Below are positions 11,230 through 21,079 of a stretch of 64,000 bases of DNA, piece by piece. Both the position numbers and the translations under genes were made by a program. The stretch is from NCBI GenBank assembly GCA_003665825.1, contig QPFY01000008.1, positions 1,178,001 through 1,242,000 of the forward strand. The letters run 5' to 3'. The stretch comes from Microbotryum silenes-acaulis. Taxonomy: Eukaryota; Basidiomycota; Microbotryomycetes; Microbotryales; Microbotryaceae. Below the pieces are notes generated by a model that did not search any database, was not told the origin of the DNA, and was given only the letters and a program-made list of their open reading frames with translations. The stretch's first letter is position 1. Each line of letters begins with the position of its first letter.

Positions 11230-11537
11230 AGTGACCACTTGGCATCCTTGGATTTGAGCACAAGAGCACGGAGGCGAATTGCCTCGGCGTCCGCGGCCGA
11301 AGGAGTAGGCGCGGCTGACGCGGAGGGTGGGGCGTGAGCATGCCGGCTTGGAAGTCCTCTAAAATAGCTGGAATGCCCAATGTAGTGACATCCAGAAGAT
11401 CATCGAGGCGAAGATTGTTCGATATCCAAATCGACCATTCTTCGTAGGAGTTCGGAGTGTTGCTAAGGTAGATCTTGTAGGAGACCGTTTCCGTCGCTTC
11501 CTCCAGAGCGGCTAGGTGGCTTGAGGGGCTCATAACC
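11230..11537 (-). pseudogene. Copia-A gag fragment, minus arm
   Basis: Reverse-orientation copy of the gag start, extending about 120 bp further than the plus arm. In another frame it continues with a DAEAIRLRALVLKSKDAKW stretch typical of Copia gag, before a stop. The shift of frame shows it is broken. Confidence 0.55.
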
Positions 11538-11888
11538 TGTCGCAGAAATGTTCTCGAGTGGTAACTGATGATGACCACGACTCAGTCCAATGAACAGGGA
11601 CGAGAACAGAGTAAGGTAAGATTCCAAAGAGCTGACCTGATGATGACCACGACTCAGTCCAATGAACAGGGACGAGAACAGAGTGGCCAGAGACTAAGGG
11701 ACAGACTCGCGGAAGGCTAGAAAGTGAAGCGTAAAGCTAATAAGGAGAGAGATTAGAGACTAGTAAAGTAGGGAGATTGAGCGACTAAGGAGTGAATGAC
11801 ACGCCGCTAGGCTCAATCCCAAGTACCATAATAGGAACAATAATCAGATGAAGGACGGGACAACCCATATGACCATATACGAATGACA
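11538..11888 (-). repeat. Copia-A LTR, right inverted copy
   Basis: Reverse complement of the left LTR. It is 351 bp because it has one 72-bp internal repeat fewer. Its U3 end faces outward, as does that of the left copy. Confidence 0.8.
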
Positions 11889-11949
11889 CAGCGCAAGCAC
11901 TGCAAGGGGAGGCAAAACCGGGGAGGCGGGAAAGCCAAATTTTCTGAAG

Positions 11950-13010
11950 TTTCGAGTGAGCTACAGGCTATGTTGTGAGCGAAGATGGTTGGTTTCTAGC
12001 AAGAGAGAACGATTCACACCGCACGCGCCTTCGACTCAAATCGCTTGGGGCGCACCCTGGTCGCCTTTGGCAACCGGCGGCAGGATGAGAAAAGTTCTCG
12101 AGAGTTCGGCGTCTCCTGTGGGTCTCCATCTTGCCACGTCGCCTGCCGGATCACCTCGAGCTTTCCAGGTGCCAACATCGCAACCGCAGGATACTTCAAC
12201 AACACCACAAAATAAGTAGAAGCTGTACATGAATCCCGCCGAGGTTGATGCCCATGCCCAAGTCACCGAAGTTGACTTCGCTGGTCGTCGATTTTTGTCC
12301 ACGTCACGCCGTCAGCAGCCACTTCCTGACCGAACGACGCGAGCGTCGAGCAAACGCCGATCTTCCTTTACTCCCCAAGGTAGCGCCAAGTTTGAGAAAT
12401 GTAGAATACTAGCAACATTGGTGAGTTGTTTCCAGTACCACCACGCTCTGCTCCATCGTGACGTCCACCGCACTGCCGGGCAACACTTGCCGGCCGACCA
12501 CGCTCCTAAATGGGGATTTATCTACTCTTAGTTCAGTGAGCTAATGAAGCTTCTTGTCGTCCACGGCGGATCAACCCCCCGGCTGAAGTCCACAAAGAGA
12601 CCTCTAAGCCCTTGACAAATGAAGATGACGAAACAACCGAACAAAACAGCAACTTGCAGTTCCGTCTTCGAGACGACGATGCAGTGAGGACTGCAACGGT
12701 TCTGGCGATGACTCGAAAGACTCCGACGGCGATGGTGATGTCGATCCCTCTGCTGAACAAAAATTATTGACCAACCGTCATTGAAGGTAAGCGGATATGC
12801 GCAGTGGTTCTGGTCGGAGTTTGCACGTGCTGAATGCCAGCCTTCATGGTCCCCAGCACTTCTTTCCTACGTACGCCACAGCCGTCGTTGCGCTCCCAAA
12901 GCCGGGGCTATGCTATGCAGATTCCCCAAGGCGTCGCAGGATGCAGTCGAGAAGCTCGTCCGGGAAGAGCGGTTGCTCGACTGTGAGCTCGAAGGAACTC
13001 CGAAGATCCA
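11950..13010 (+). pseudogene. Decayed second gene of the two-gene DNA transposon
   Basis: Aligns by eye with 44230-45680. Shared blocks include TCTCCTGTGGGTCTCC..TTGCCACGTCGCCTGCC, the intron-like GTGAGTTG after ACATTG/CCATTG, GAGCTAATGAAGCTTCT, and the coding stretch for a KDAQDAVAKVLREDRL-like segment (here SQDAVEKLVREERLL). The reading frame is repeatedly broken. It lies in the same order and orientation relative to a transposase fragment as in the better preserved copy. Confidence 0.65.
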
Positions 13011-13575
13011 CGGTTGAACGGCCAAAGATACACTCACTCAAGGATTCACCTAACGAATTTAGTCCTTCCTCGCATCAGCAATGGATGGGGCTCGCCTCAC
13101 CCGATCGTCTTGGTCGGACGATTCCGTCAACTGTCGAACGTTGTTCGTCGACAAACTGGAGAAGGAGCATTACAACTCGCTGTACGCGCCTGCCATCACG
13201 ATTTTCGAGGATGTCGCCGAGCCAGACGAGCGCCTTGTACGACGCTGATACAAGGCGCTTGCCAGACAAGGCGCTCGTCTGGCTCGGCGACATCCTCGAA
13301 AATCTTGATAGCGGGCGCATACAGCGAGTTGTGGTGCTCTTTCTCGAGTTTGTCGAGGAACAACGTTCGACAGTCGACGGTATCGTGCGATCAAGACAAT
13401 CGGGTGAGGCGAGCTCAATCCATGGCTGATGGGAGGAAGGACTAAATTTGAGTGAGCGCAAATTGGGTCGTTCGATAGTAGACTTCGAGGTTCTTTCGAG
13501 TTTAGAGTCGAGCAACCGCGGCGTTCCTCCCGGACGAGCTTCTCGACTGCACCCTGCGCCGCCTTGTGGAATCTG
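12918..13575. repeat. Long palindrome made from the second transposon gene
   Basis: Arms of roughly 310 bp (about 12918-13232 and 13268-13575) are inverted copies, about 85-90% alike by eye, around a 35-bp loop that itself contains CGCCTTGTA/TACAAGGCG. The right arm translates on minus as a LEKEHHNSLYAPAIKIFEDV-like helix resembling the gene at 45.8 kb. The right end abuts an LTR at 13574. Confidence 0.75.
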
Positions 13576-13825
13576 TCAGAACCCAATCATATCTGATTCT
13601 CTTCTAATCCTATTCACTTCTCATGCCTCTACTTCACTCCTTCTTTAGCCTATTACCCCCTATGCCGGATCCCAGCACCTGATTGAGACTCGGTTGGCTT
13701 GGGTTGAAGTCGCGCGCCTCGCGGGCGCTCGTCTAGGCTCTTACTTCTTCATCTAACTTCCATCCTCAATCTTGCGCTCGTACTCAACCCCTTGAGTCCA
13801 GATCCAGTCCTCTATACTTCTAATA
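13574..13825 (+). repeat. Copia-B LTR
   Basis: A 252-bp LTR from TGTCAGAACCCAATC to TACTTCTAATA, followed at 13826 by GGTTATGAGC, the same half-tRNA-type primer site as Copia-A. It is about 90% like the solo LTR at 59949-60218, which defines its ends. Downstream sequence is not the expected gag but inverted protease-region sequence, so the element is rearranged. Confidence 0.75.
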
Positions 13826-13855
13826 GGTTATGAGCGTCTTCGGAGCGGTTGACTT

Positions 13856-14553
13856 TGATGGTTGAGAAAAAGCGATGAAGGAACTGAGTTGGCTGGAGCG
13901 TGGCGGTGATTGGGACGCGTGCTATTTTTGGACGATGAGTTTGCCACTGCACTGCAGCGGTCGCAAGGGTCACATTGAGACGATAGTGGCGAGACGTGGT
14001 GGCTGTAGCAGTTGCGAAAATACCTGATTGGACGGTGCTGAGTTCGGCTCGACCTTTGGTGAAAGACGTGAGGACTCCTTTGGTATTCATTTGGAAGACG
14101 GAAACGATGTTGGCGGGAGCATTGGGCGCAAATTGGACGTCTTTGTTGAATTTGACCAGAACTCCCCCCGACCGGTGCGGAGTTGACTGAGCCAGTGCCT
14201 TTGACAGCCGTCTGGCCGCCGATGCCTACGATGTGATGAGATGAGGGGTTGAGTTGGCCTGGAAACAGGGAGCGGTCGTTGACGATGTCGAAACCGCCAA
14301 CATAATTTCCGTCTTCCAAATGAGTTCCAAAGGTGTCCTCACGTCTTTCACCAAAGGTTGAGCCGAGCTCAGCACCGTCCAATCAGGTATTTTCGCAACT
14401 GCTACAGCCACCACGTCTCGCCACTATCGTCTCAATGTGACCCTTGCGACCGCTGCAGTGCAGTGGCAAACTCATCGTCCAAAAATAGCACGCGTCCCAA
14501 TCACCGCCACGCTCCAGCCAACTCAGTTCCTTCATCGCTTTTTCTCAACCATC
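13856..14553. repeat. Palindrome of Copia-B protease-region sequence
   Basis: Arms 13856-14119 and 14296-14553 are inverted copies with few differences. On the minus strand the left arm plus the loop encode a Copia protease/pre-integrase segment: FDIVNDRSLF, then HHIVGIGGQTAVKGTGSV, then NIVSVFQMNTKGV. The plus arm encodes the same NI(V/I)SVFQM..KGVLTSFTKG block with a stop. Both are dead. Confidence 0.75.
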
Positions 14554-14556
14554 TGG

Positions 14557-14632
14557 CAGAGATAGATAGGCGCGCGCGCAGAATAAAGAACTAACCAAGA
14601 CGAATAGCAATGAGTTAGGCTCTCAGAACCTA
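14557..14632. repeat. Direct repeat flanking Copia-B pol, copy 1
   Basis: About 75 bp starting AGATAGATAGGCGCGCGCGC and ending GAGTTAGGCTCTCAGA, nearly identical to 17169-17240. The two lie in the same orientation on either side of the Copia-B pol/gag remains. They may be part of its gag leader carried twice. Confidence 0.55.
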
Positions 14633-16618
14633 CTTCTAGAACTCTCACCGATCAAAGAGACTAACGAGACCCAATCGTCGACAGTCGGACAGGAGTTCTT
14701 TTGAGCAATAGCACGAACAGCAATCGCGATATCGGATCGACATCTACTAAGCGCGTATTGGAGGGAACCGACACAATGAAACATCGGCAAACGAAGTAGT
14801 GTGGATTCGAAGCGAGGGGCGATCGTCCATGGGCGTGACTGCACGGCGCTTGGATGGAGAAGCGAAATCGAACTTCTCGAGCATAGTGCGGACATACTTG
14901 CTTTGGTGGACGAGGATGTGATCCTTGGTGCGATGAATTTCGAAGCCCAGAAAGTAGGAGACGGGTCCGAGACGTTGAGCTTGAAGGCCTTGTGAAGCGA
15001 TGCGAGCTCGGAGTTCAAGAAGGACTGATTGTTGGACGCAATGAGACCGTCGTCAACATAGAGAATGATGATTGCAAACGATTTGCCCGAATGTCTGAGG
15101 TAGAGGCAAGCATCGGCAGTTGCCCTCATGTAGCCTCGAGACACCATGAGATCGTTGGCAGCTCGATAGCACTCACGAGGCGCCTGCTTGGTGCCATACA
15201 TCGAGCCCACGAGCTTGAGGCATTTGCCAGGTGATTGAGGACCATTTCATCCTTTTGGGTATCGAACATAGACATTCTCGGTCATCTTGCCGTTGAGAAA
15301 GGCGCAGTCGAAATCGAACTGTTCGAGATACGGACCTGAGCAGCAGCCAGAGCAATCAAGACCAGAATCGTCGAAAAACGAGCGACAGGAGCGTAATTGT
15401 CATGATAGTCGATGCCTAGGCGTTGAGCAAATCTTTGAGCAACAAGACGAGCTTTGAAAGGAATGATTTTGCCCCTTGCATTGCGCTTGATACAGATCGT
15501 GCCGAGTACCCAAATTCCTTCATGCCACTTGACTTCGTGAAAGACTCCATGATGATCGAATTGTAGAAGTTCTGAGACCATTGCCGCACTTCAATGGTTG
15601 CGATAGGGTGACTTCATGGCTTCCTCGAATGTCTTGGGTATCTCGTTGTCTTCTTTGGCAAACATGGCAGCACTGCACAGTAGGCATCGTAGAAAAGCTT
15701 GTCGTGGAACATGGGTGGAATATCCAACTCGACCATGATAGCTGCAATGATAGGAAGGATAACTTCCGGAGGTTGAGGTCGGCGACGAGAACCAGCAGGA
15801 AGGATGTTGGAAGGGTTGACATTCTCGAGCTGCCCAGCGATTTGGACCAGTGCGAACAATGGCATAACCTTCACGAGGGGCGAGAGCGACTTCCACCTCA
15901 CCGTTCGAGTAGTTCTTCTGCGTCATGATAGTCATCAGGTCCATCGTCAGGTCCAGCGTTGTCGTCATCCTTCCGAGGAACGACTGCAAGACCCGCCCCT
16001 GTTGAGCGACTCCAATTGGGACCACCGGAGGAGGCTGTGGGTCCGGCAAAGTTGGTCCATAACAGGCGAAGCCGGTGTAGACGGCAACACATCTGGCGGA
16101 TGAGGTTGAGAATGATGAACGGGAACGGAAGCTTCCCGCGATCTTGAGACGAAGTGACGACGGAAGGAGTCTCGATGAATGTGACGTGACGCGAGACGTA
16201 GACCTGGTTTGACAACTCAAGTTGGACACCAGCACGGTAGTTGTATTCACCGGAGTACGCGATGAAAACTCCCTGAATGGAGCGAGGTGCAAGCTTGGTT
16301 CGACGCTCCTTAGTGGACAAACGCCCGAGATCCGAATGGCTGCAGATGAGCAAAACTGAGCTTCTTGCCGAGAAGGACTTTGAATGCCGTTTTGCCTTGG
16401 ATACGAGGATGTGATCGACGATTCAGGACAAATGTCGCGACGGCCAGAGCATTTGACCAGAAGCGCATGGGAGGACCGGAGTCGAGGAGCATCGATCGAC
16501 CGAGGACCCTGAGAGATCCTTTGAGTCGCTCTACTTGACCATTTTGCTCCGGAGTATAGGGGTCGGTGAACTCCGCGATGAGTGATCGAATTCACGACAA
16601 TTGTCCGATCTGTAACCC
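14623..16618 (-). pseudogene. Copia-B integrase-reverse transcriptase remnant
   Basis: Minus-strand Ty1/Copia pol. In order: integrase core end (TDPYTPEQNGQVERLKG, FWSNALAVATFVLNRR, GKTAFKVLLGKK, about 16590-16310), integrase C-terminal GVFIAYSGEYNYR, a poorly conserved linker, RT start ([30 protein letters not shown], about 15530-15400), then YGTKQAPRECY and the YVDD catalytic box (about 15195-15050). RNase H is cut off near 14640. Frameshifts separate integrase, linker and RT, so it is inactive. It is opposite in orientation to the LTR at 13574. Confidence 0.85.
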
Positions 16619-17096
16619 AAGGTCGCGGAATCTCGCGAACGGGCCATCCGCCGCAACGATTTGGCATGCAAATACATCGCCAAATCGATCTCTGAGGAAC
16701 AGATGTCCCACTTAATTCATCTTACCTGGGCATCCTCCGAGGCCTCCACTCTCCCGGTCGCCCTAGTCGTACTATGGACCTCCTTAACACTCTGGCGCAA
16801 CCCTACGCTGCGGATATCCCTCTCAAGGAATTCGTCAACAAGGTCAAGATCGCCATGACCGATTTTCAGGACCTCGTTGACGAATTCTCCGAAAGGGATA
16901 CCCCCAGTGTAGGTTTGTGCCAGAGTGTTCAAGAGGTCCATAGTACGACTAGGGCGACCGGGAGAGTGGAGGCCTCGGAGGGTGCCCAGGTAAGATGAAT
17001 TAAGTGGGACATCTGTTCCTCAGAGATCGAATTGGCGATGTATCTGCATGCCAAGTCGTTGCGGCGGATGGCCCGTTCGCGAGATTCCGCGACCTT
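16619..17096. repeat. Palindrome of Copia-B gag sequence
   Basis: Arms 16619-16850 and 16865-17096 are inverted copies, about 85-90% alike. The minus arm continues from 17219 as a gag-like frame (RERAIRRNDLACRYIANSIS, then WAPSEASTLPVALVVLW). The plus arm carries the mirror frame. It sits at the 5' end of the pol remnant. Confidence 0.75.
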
Positions 17097-17168
17097 CAAG
17101 TCCGCAACTTGAACGCTGGTGAGCCCGGGCGGAGTGCGCAGAACCAGAGCCCCCTCCAAGCCCGCTAG

Positions 17169-17240
17169 TAAGAGATAGATGCGCGCGCAGAATAAGGAAT
17201 TAGCCAAGACTAATAGCAATGAGTTAGGCTCTCAGACCCC
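17169..17240. repeat. Direct repeat flanking Copia-B pol, copy 2
   Basis: Second copy of the 75-bp repeat at 14557. It ends about 40 bp upstream of the SEC17 start codon, so transposon sequence reaches into that gene's promoter. Confidence 0.55.
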
Positions 17241-17281
17241 ACTTCCAACGCACACCACACACCACACACAGCTCACGAACC

Positions 17282-18768
17282 ATGTCATCCAAGGAAGGAG
17301 CCAAGCTCAAAGCCGAGTGAGTGAACGTCTACGCGTGATCACTCGGTTCGTCGCTGACCACTGCCGTCGCATCTCGTGTACCCAGAGCCGAGAAGGCGCT
17401 CAAGCCGTCGGTCAGTCCTGTGGCGCCTCCTGCCGTCGTACATGGCGATCACTGACGTGTGCTCCGTTGCCAATCACCGCAGTGGTTTGGTAGTCAGAAA
17501 TCGAGAAACACTGCCGCCGAGGAGCTGTACGAGCAAGCTGGTAATCGTTACAAGGTCGGTCGCACGAGGCTGCACCACGTCATCGAGCCTCCGTTCGGAC
17601 GGGGTGCAAGACCGTAGTGACGAGCATGCCCGCCCTGCGCCCCGCTAGACCAATCACCTTGCTGACGCAGTGATCTGATGTTGTGCACAGGGTGAAGGGT
17701 ACTTGAACGATGCTGGGTTCTGCTACGTCAAGGCCGGCGAGCTGGCGCGCACCAACGACGAACGCGCCTCCGCGGCCAACCACTTTTGGAACGCATGCAA
17801 GGTCTACAAGAAGCAGGATCCTCATCGTAAGCAGACCAGTCCCATCTGGAGCCTATTCATTCGGTTGCATGACCGCAACTCGGTTCGGATCCATCTGCCC
17901 GCTGCTATCGCGGACTAAACCCTATACGATTCAACCCCCACTTTGGCGATTCCAGTCGCCGTGGGCGCACTGCAGAACGCGATCGAGTTGTACAAGTCCG
18001 ACAACAAGTTCCGACAAGCTGCCGATCGGGAGAAGGAGATGGCTGCCATATGGCAGGCCGAAGGAGGCAATCTGAACGAGGCTTTGAATGCGTACGAGCG
18101 AGCGGCGAGGCTCTACGAGGCCGAGGATGCGCAGGCGTGAGTTGAAAGTGATCCTTACCTATACACACTCAATAACTGAAGAGGACACTCGATTCCCATT
18201 AGCACTGCGAACGCATGCCTTAAGGAAGCCGCCGAGCTTGCCGCTTCGGTCGGCGAGTACCCTCGTGCGGTCACCCACTTTGAAGCTGTGGCCAAGCATT
18301 CCTTGACCTCGGCACTGACGCGCTACAGCGTCAAAGAGTACTACCTCAAGGCTGCGCTTTGTTGGCTCGCGACAGGGGTGAGTACCTGCGTAGACTTGGT
18401 GCGTGTCTGATGACCCAGCTGACGGAGTGAATGATCGACTTGACAGGATGTCGTCTCGACCCAACGCAAGCTCGAGGAATACTGCTCACAGGATCCTAGC
18501 TTTGGCGCAACACGCGAAGCCAAATTTATCCACGACATCGCGGATGCCTTCGAGGGTGGGGATACAGAAGGGTTCACGGCTGCCGTGGCCGACTTTGATC
18601 GGTACATCGCTCAGCACTCGTTCGTTCGCTCATGGAGTGGCACTAAAACTGATTTCACAACCCTTGGTCGTCTTTTCTGAGAGCAGCTTGACACGACTCG
18701 ACAACTGGAAGACGACGATCTTACTGGCCATCAAGCGACAAATCTCCGAGGAGCCGAGCCTGTCATAG
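17282..18768 (+). CDS. SEC17: Alpha-SNAP / Sec17 vesicle fusion factor
   Basis: Soluble NSF attachment protein: a TPR-like helical adaptor that recruits NSF/Sec18 to SNARE complexes for disassembly after membrane fusion. Eight exons: 17282-17316, 17386-17410, 17483-17554, 17691-17826, 17956-18136, 18203-18377, 18447-18601 and 18687-18768. The frame is continuous through EELYEQAGNRYK, AANHFWNACKVYK, AVGALQNAIELYKSDNKFRQAA and SVGEYPRAVTHFE. It ends LTRLDNWKTTILLAIKRQI, the conserved C-terminal segment that activates NSF. Length is about 286 residues, usual for the family. The start context is ACCATG. Its immediate upstream region is Copia-derived. Confidence 0.92.
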
Positions 18769-19012
18769 AAAGGCCTCGGCTTTCCCTCATGTGGCACAGC
18801 CTATCCCTCTCCGCTGGGTTACGGAGAGGGAAGAAGGAACCACCCTATTGTATGCTTTTCACATTTCGTTTGTAATGACTAATTTGATTCGTATCCTGCC
18901 ATACGTGCGGCCTTACCTTCTTCCCCTTCTCCCACTCTTGACTGATCACGTCCGTCTGCTTCGTCATTGCGAGACGACCCTTTCTCCTCGTCCCCTCAAG
19001 GTAAGGAGCGGC
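18769..19012. other. Intergenic, no feature seen
   Basis: Spacer between convergent genes; nothing recognisable. Confidence 0.4.
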
Positions 19013-19800
19013 CTACCCTTCGGTTTCTGTCCTCAATTCGAGGTGGAGATTCTTCTGCTCGCAGACTCGACGCAACTTTGTCCACCGCGGGTGAGAGAAC
19101 GGTGGATCTCTCTCATCGGAACAAATGGGCGATTCTGCTGGGAGCCATTTTCTTACTTCCTGAACGGCGACAATGACGACAGTCAACGACTTGAGCGTAG
19201 GGAACTCGGTGGTCTTGAATGCACTTTGCAGGTTCTGGATCAAGTTCGGGTCAACGAGCGTGAGTGTGCTTTTGCAGATGCCGAGTTCTCGGCTGGCGGT
19301 GATTGCGCAGCTGAGCAGGTTCGCAAAGCTGTGGGGTTGCACCTCGTTTTCCTGCACGTAGATGGAGAACTTCTCAACGTGGAAATGCTTGGCGAGCGCG
19401 CCGGCGGGCGAGGGGAAATTCGTGATCTGGTCGCCAAGCCTGCGGAACCCAGTTACAACTTGTTGGTACAGTTGGCGTTGGAAGGGGTCTCGCCAACTTG
19501 ACGTTCGGCACGTCGCAGACACATGGCACAAATTGCCCTTTATGCCTCTCGCCCTCCACCACTCTCCACCACGAATATCGGTGAAGAACGTGATGATGCA
19601 TAGTAGGTCGGGTGATATTCGCCGTTGCCAACACGACCCCAATGGCAGGAGTGTCATCGATTCCAGAACCTCCCCCGGTGATGACTCGACGCTTCGGACG
19701 ACACGGGGAAGATGTCATCATTTCCGACTCCGACCTCGAAGTCAATGTCGTAGATGCTTTATCGGTGGGGTCGGTTTCAAGCTCGGATCTCATCATGTGA
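19013..19800 (-). CDS. Hypothetical protein, F-box/LRR-like
   Basis: Not confidently recognised. The minus-strand frame includes ISPDLLCIITFFTDIRGG, then LCHVSATCRT, resembling an F-box start, then RDPFQRQLYQQV and a leucine-rich region (TLTLVDPNLIQNLQSAF, FPTLKSLTVVIV). It ends with WTKLRRVCEQKNLHLEL. An N-terminal segment in a different frame (ETDPTDKASTTL..CRPKRRVITGG) would need an intron or is a break near 19620. The ending resembles the neighbour at 20272-20949, suggesting tandem paralogues. Confidence 0.4.
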
Positions 19801-20271
19801 ATTCCGGAATGCTTGATGGAAGGCTGAAAGCAAGGTTGGTTTCGGCGGACGTGCAACGGAAGCATGCAGATGATGAACAGAGGATTCGACGCTCGAAGAG
19901 CTGCGATCGATCGCAACTCGGCTGCTCTTGATCTTTACGCCCAAGATGATCTGCCTTCGGATCGGACTCCGCGTATCGACCCGTGTTTGGACGCGTCGCA
20001 AAACCAGTGAATTGACTCGTAAAAAGCTTTTCTGAATAAACGGAGGTTGATAGAGTCTTGAAGGCTGATCAAGGGTTTTCTTTCAGTTCTGCACCCCCAC
20101 CCACCCATTCGCAGAAAAGAGCGAAGTCTTCCCGAGAGGAATCATATTTGGGAGCATCAGACCCATGGAATTTCAGACATCTCAAGCATCGGTGACAGAT
20201 TCACGTCTAAGCAACTATCAAAAGAAAGGTTTGACATGATCATCCAGAGAGAAGTCGTTGTGGCCTTTGTT
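19801..20271. other. Intergenic, no feature seen
   Basis: AT-richer spacer between the two F-box/LRR-like genes. No supported gene. Confidence 0.35.
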
Positions 20272-20949
20272 CTATTCGTTGGACTGAGTCAAGGGGGTTA
20301 CCACGTTGAGATCAATGGTCACATTTTCCTTGTCACACCAGCTCTTCAGCTCGAACCAAGTAAAGTTCAACTGCGAGTCGATTTTGGTCTTCGACCAAAC
20401 GACGGCTTCCTTCTGGCCGACGCGAACGCCGAACATGTGGAACCAAACTTGAATGTTGACGAGCCGAGGAAGTTCACTCGTCTGAAGGCTCTTGAGTAGA
20501 GCGACCAAGCAGGCCTCGAAGCCCTGCTTGGCGTAAATCGAAAATTTGATGCACAGCGTGTGGAAAGGCGCATGCGAAGGGATTGCCGCCACGAAAGGTC
20601 GAACGGTATTGAGTTCTTGGGAGTAATTGGGGCCGCGACACCCCGCGTCGGACACAACGCTCAAGCGCAAGATCCGGAGCGATTCGCACGCTTGAAGACC
20701 CTCTACGAGAAGCGTGATGATTGTAGAGCTTGCATCGAGTCCGCCGTCCTTGAGGATGAGAGAGACTTCCTTCAGTCGCACGCCTATGCAGGTCAGAAAC
20801 TCGACCGACGGCGGTGCATGGCCCTTGAGCTCATCGTACCCCGGGTTGACGATTCGGGGCGTCGTTCCCCGCCCAGCACCACCGGGAGCTTCACCCAAAA
20901 TCGCAACTGCCACGCTTCTCTGCACGCGATTAGTAACTCGAACCTGCAC
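20272..20949 (-). CDS. Hypothetical protein, LRR-like, paralogue of 19013-19800
   Basis: Open frame with leucine-rich segments (VRLKEVSLIL, LLVEGLQACESLRILRLS, FHTLCIKFSIYAKQGFEACLVALLKSLQ, LPRLVNIQVWF). It ends FTWFELKSWCDKENVTIDLNV, parallel to WTKLRRVCEQKNLHLEL in the neighbour. It looks like the C-terminal LRR part of an F-box protein. The true start and upstream exons are unclear and may lie beyond 20990. Function unknown. Confidence 0.4.
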   Translation of the reverse strand: MQVRVTNRVQRSVAVAILGEAPGGAGRGTTPRIVNPGYDELKGHAPPSVEFLTCIGVRLKEVSLILKDGGLDASSTIITLLVEGLQACESLRILRLSVVSDAGCRGPNYSQELNTVRPFVAAIPSHAPFHTLCIKFSIYAKQGFEACLVALLKSLQTSELPRLVNIQVWFHMFGVRVGQKEAVVWSKTKIDSQLNFTWFELKSWCDKENVTIDLNVVTPLTQSNE

Positions 20950-21079
20950 AGCATCTGAGTAAGGTGCCCCGCGTCCTTCCCCTCGACGTCTTTGCTAGAT
21001 AGATTGGACATGGCCTTGATAGTGCGTGGCCGAGAACTCGTGCCACAGCGAGACGGTCTGCTTCGCCTCCTTTGCACCC

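Larger units (their letters stand above)
10228..11888. mobile_element. Palindromic (inverted-LTR) Copia-type element with 5-bp target duplication
   Basis: An LTR in plus orientation (10228-10650) with its primer site and gag start is followed, after a repeat-rich spacer, by the same gag start and LTR in reverse orientation (11537 back to 11230, and 11888-11538). Outer ends read TGTCATTC and GAATGACA, and CAGCG directly flanks both sides (10223-10227 and 11889-11893). The internal arms 10651-10837 and 11351-11537 look identical by eye. Normal LTR elements have direct, not inverted, LTRs. The target duplication argues that the folded unit inserted as one piece into the older DNA transposon. Confidence 0.8.

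Noticed and set aside
13005..13490. Several 130-210 residue frames on both strands
   Set aside because: They are mirror readings of the palindrome arms of a decayed gene, not independent genes.
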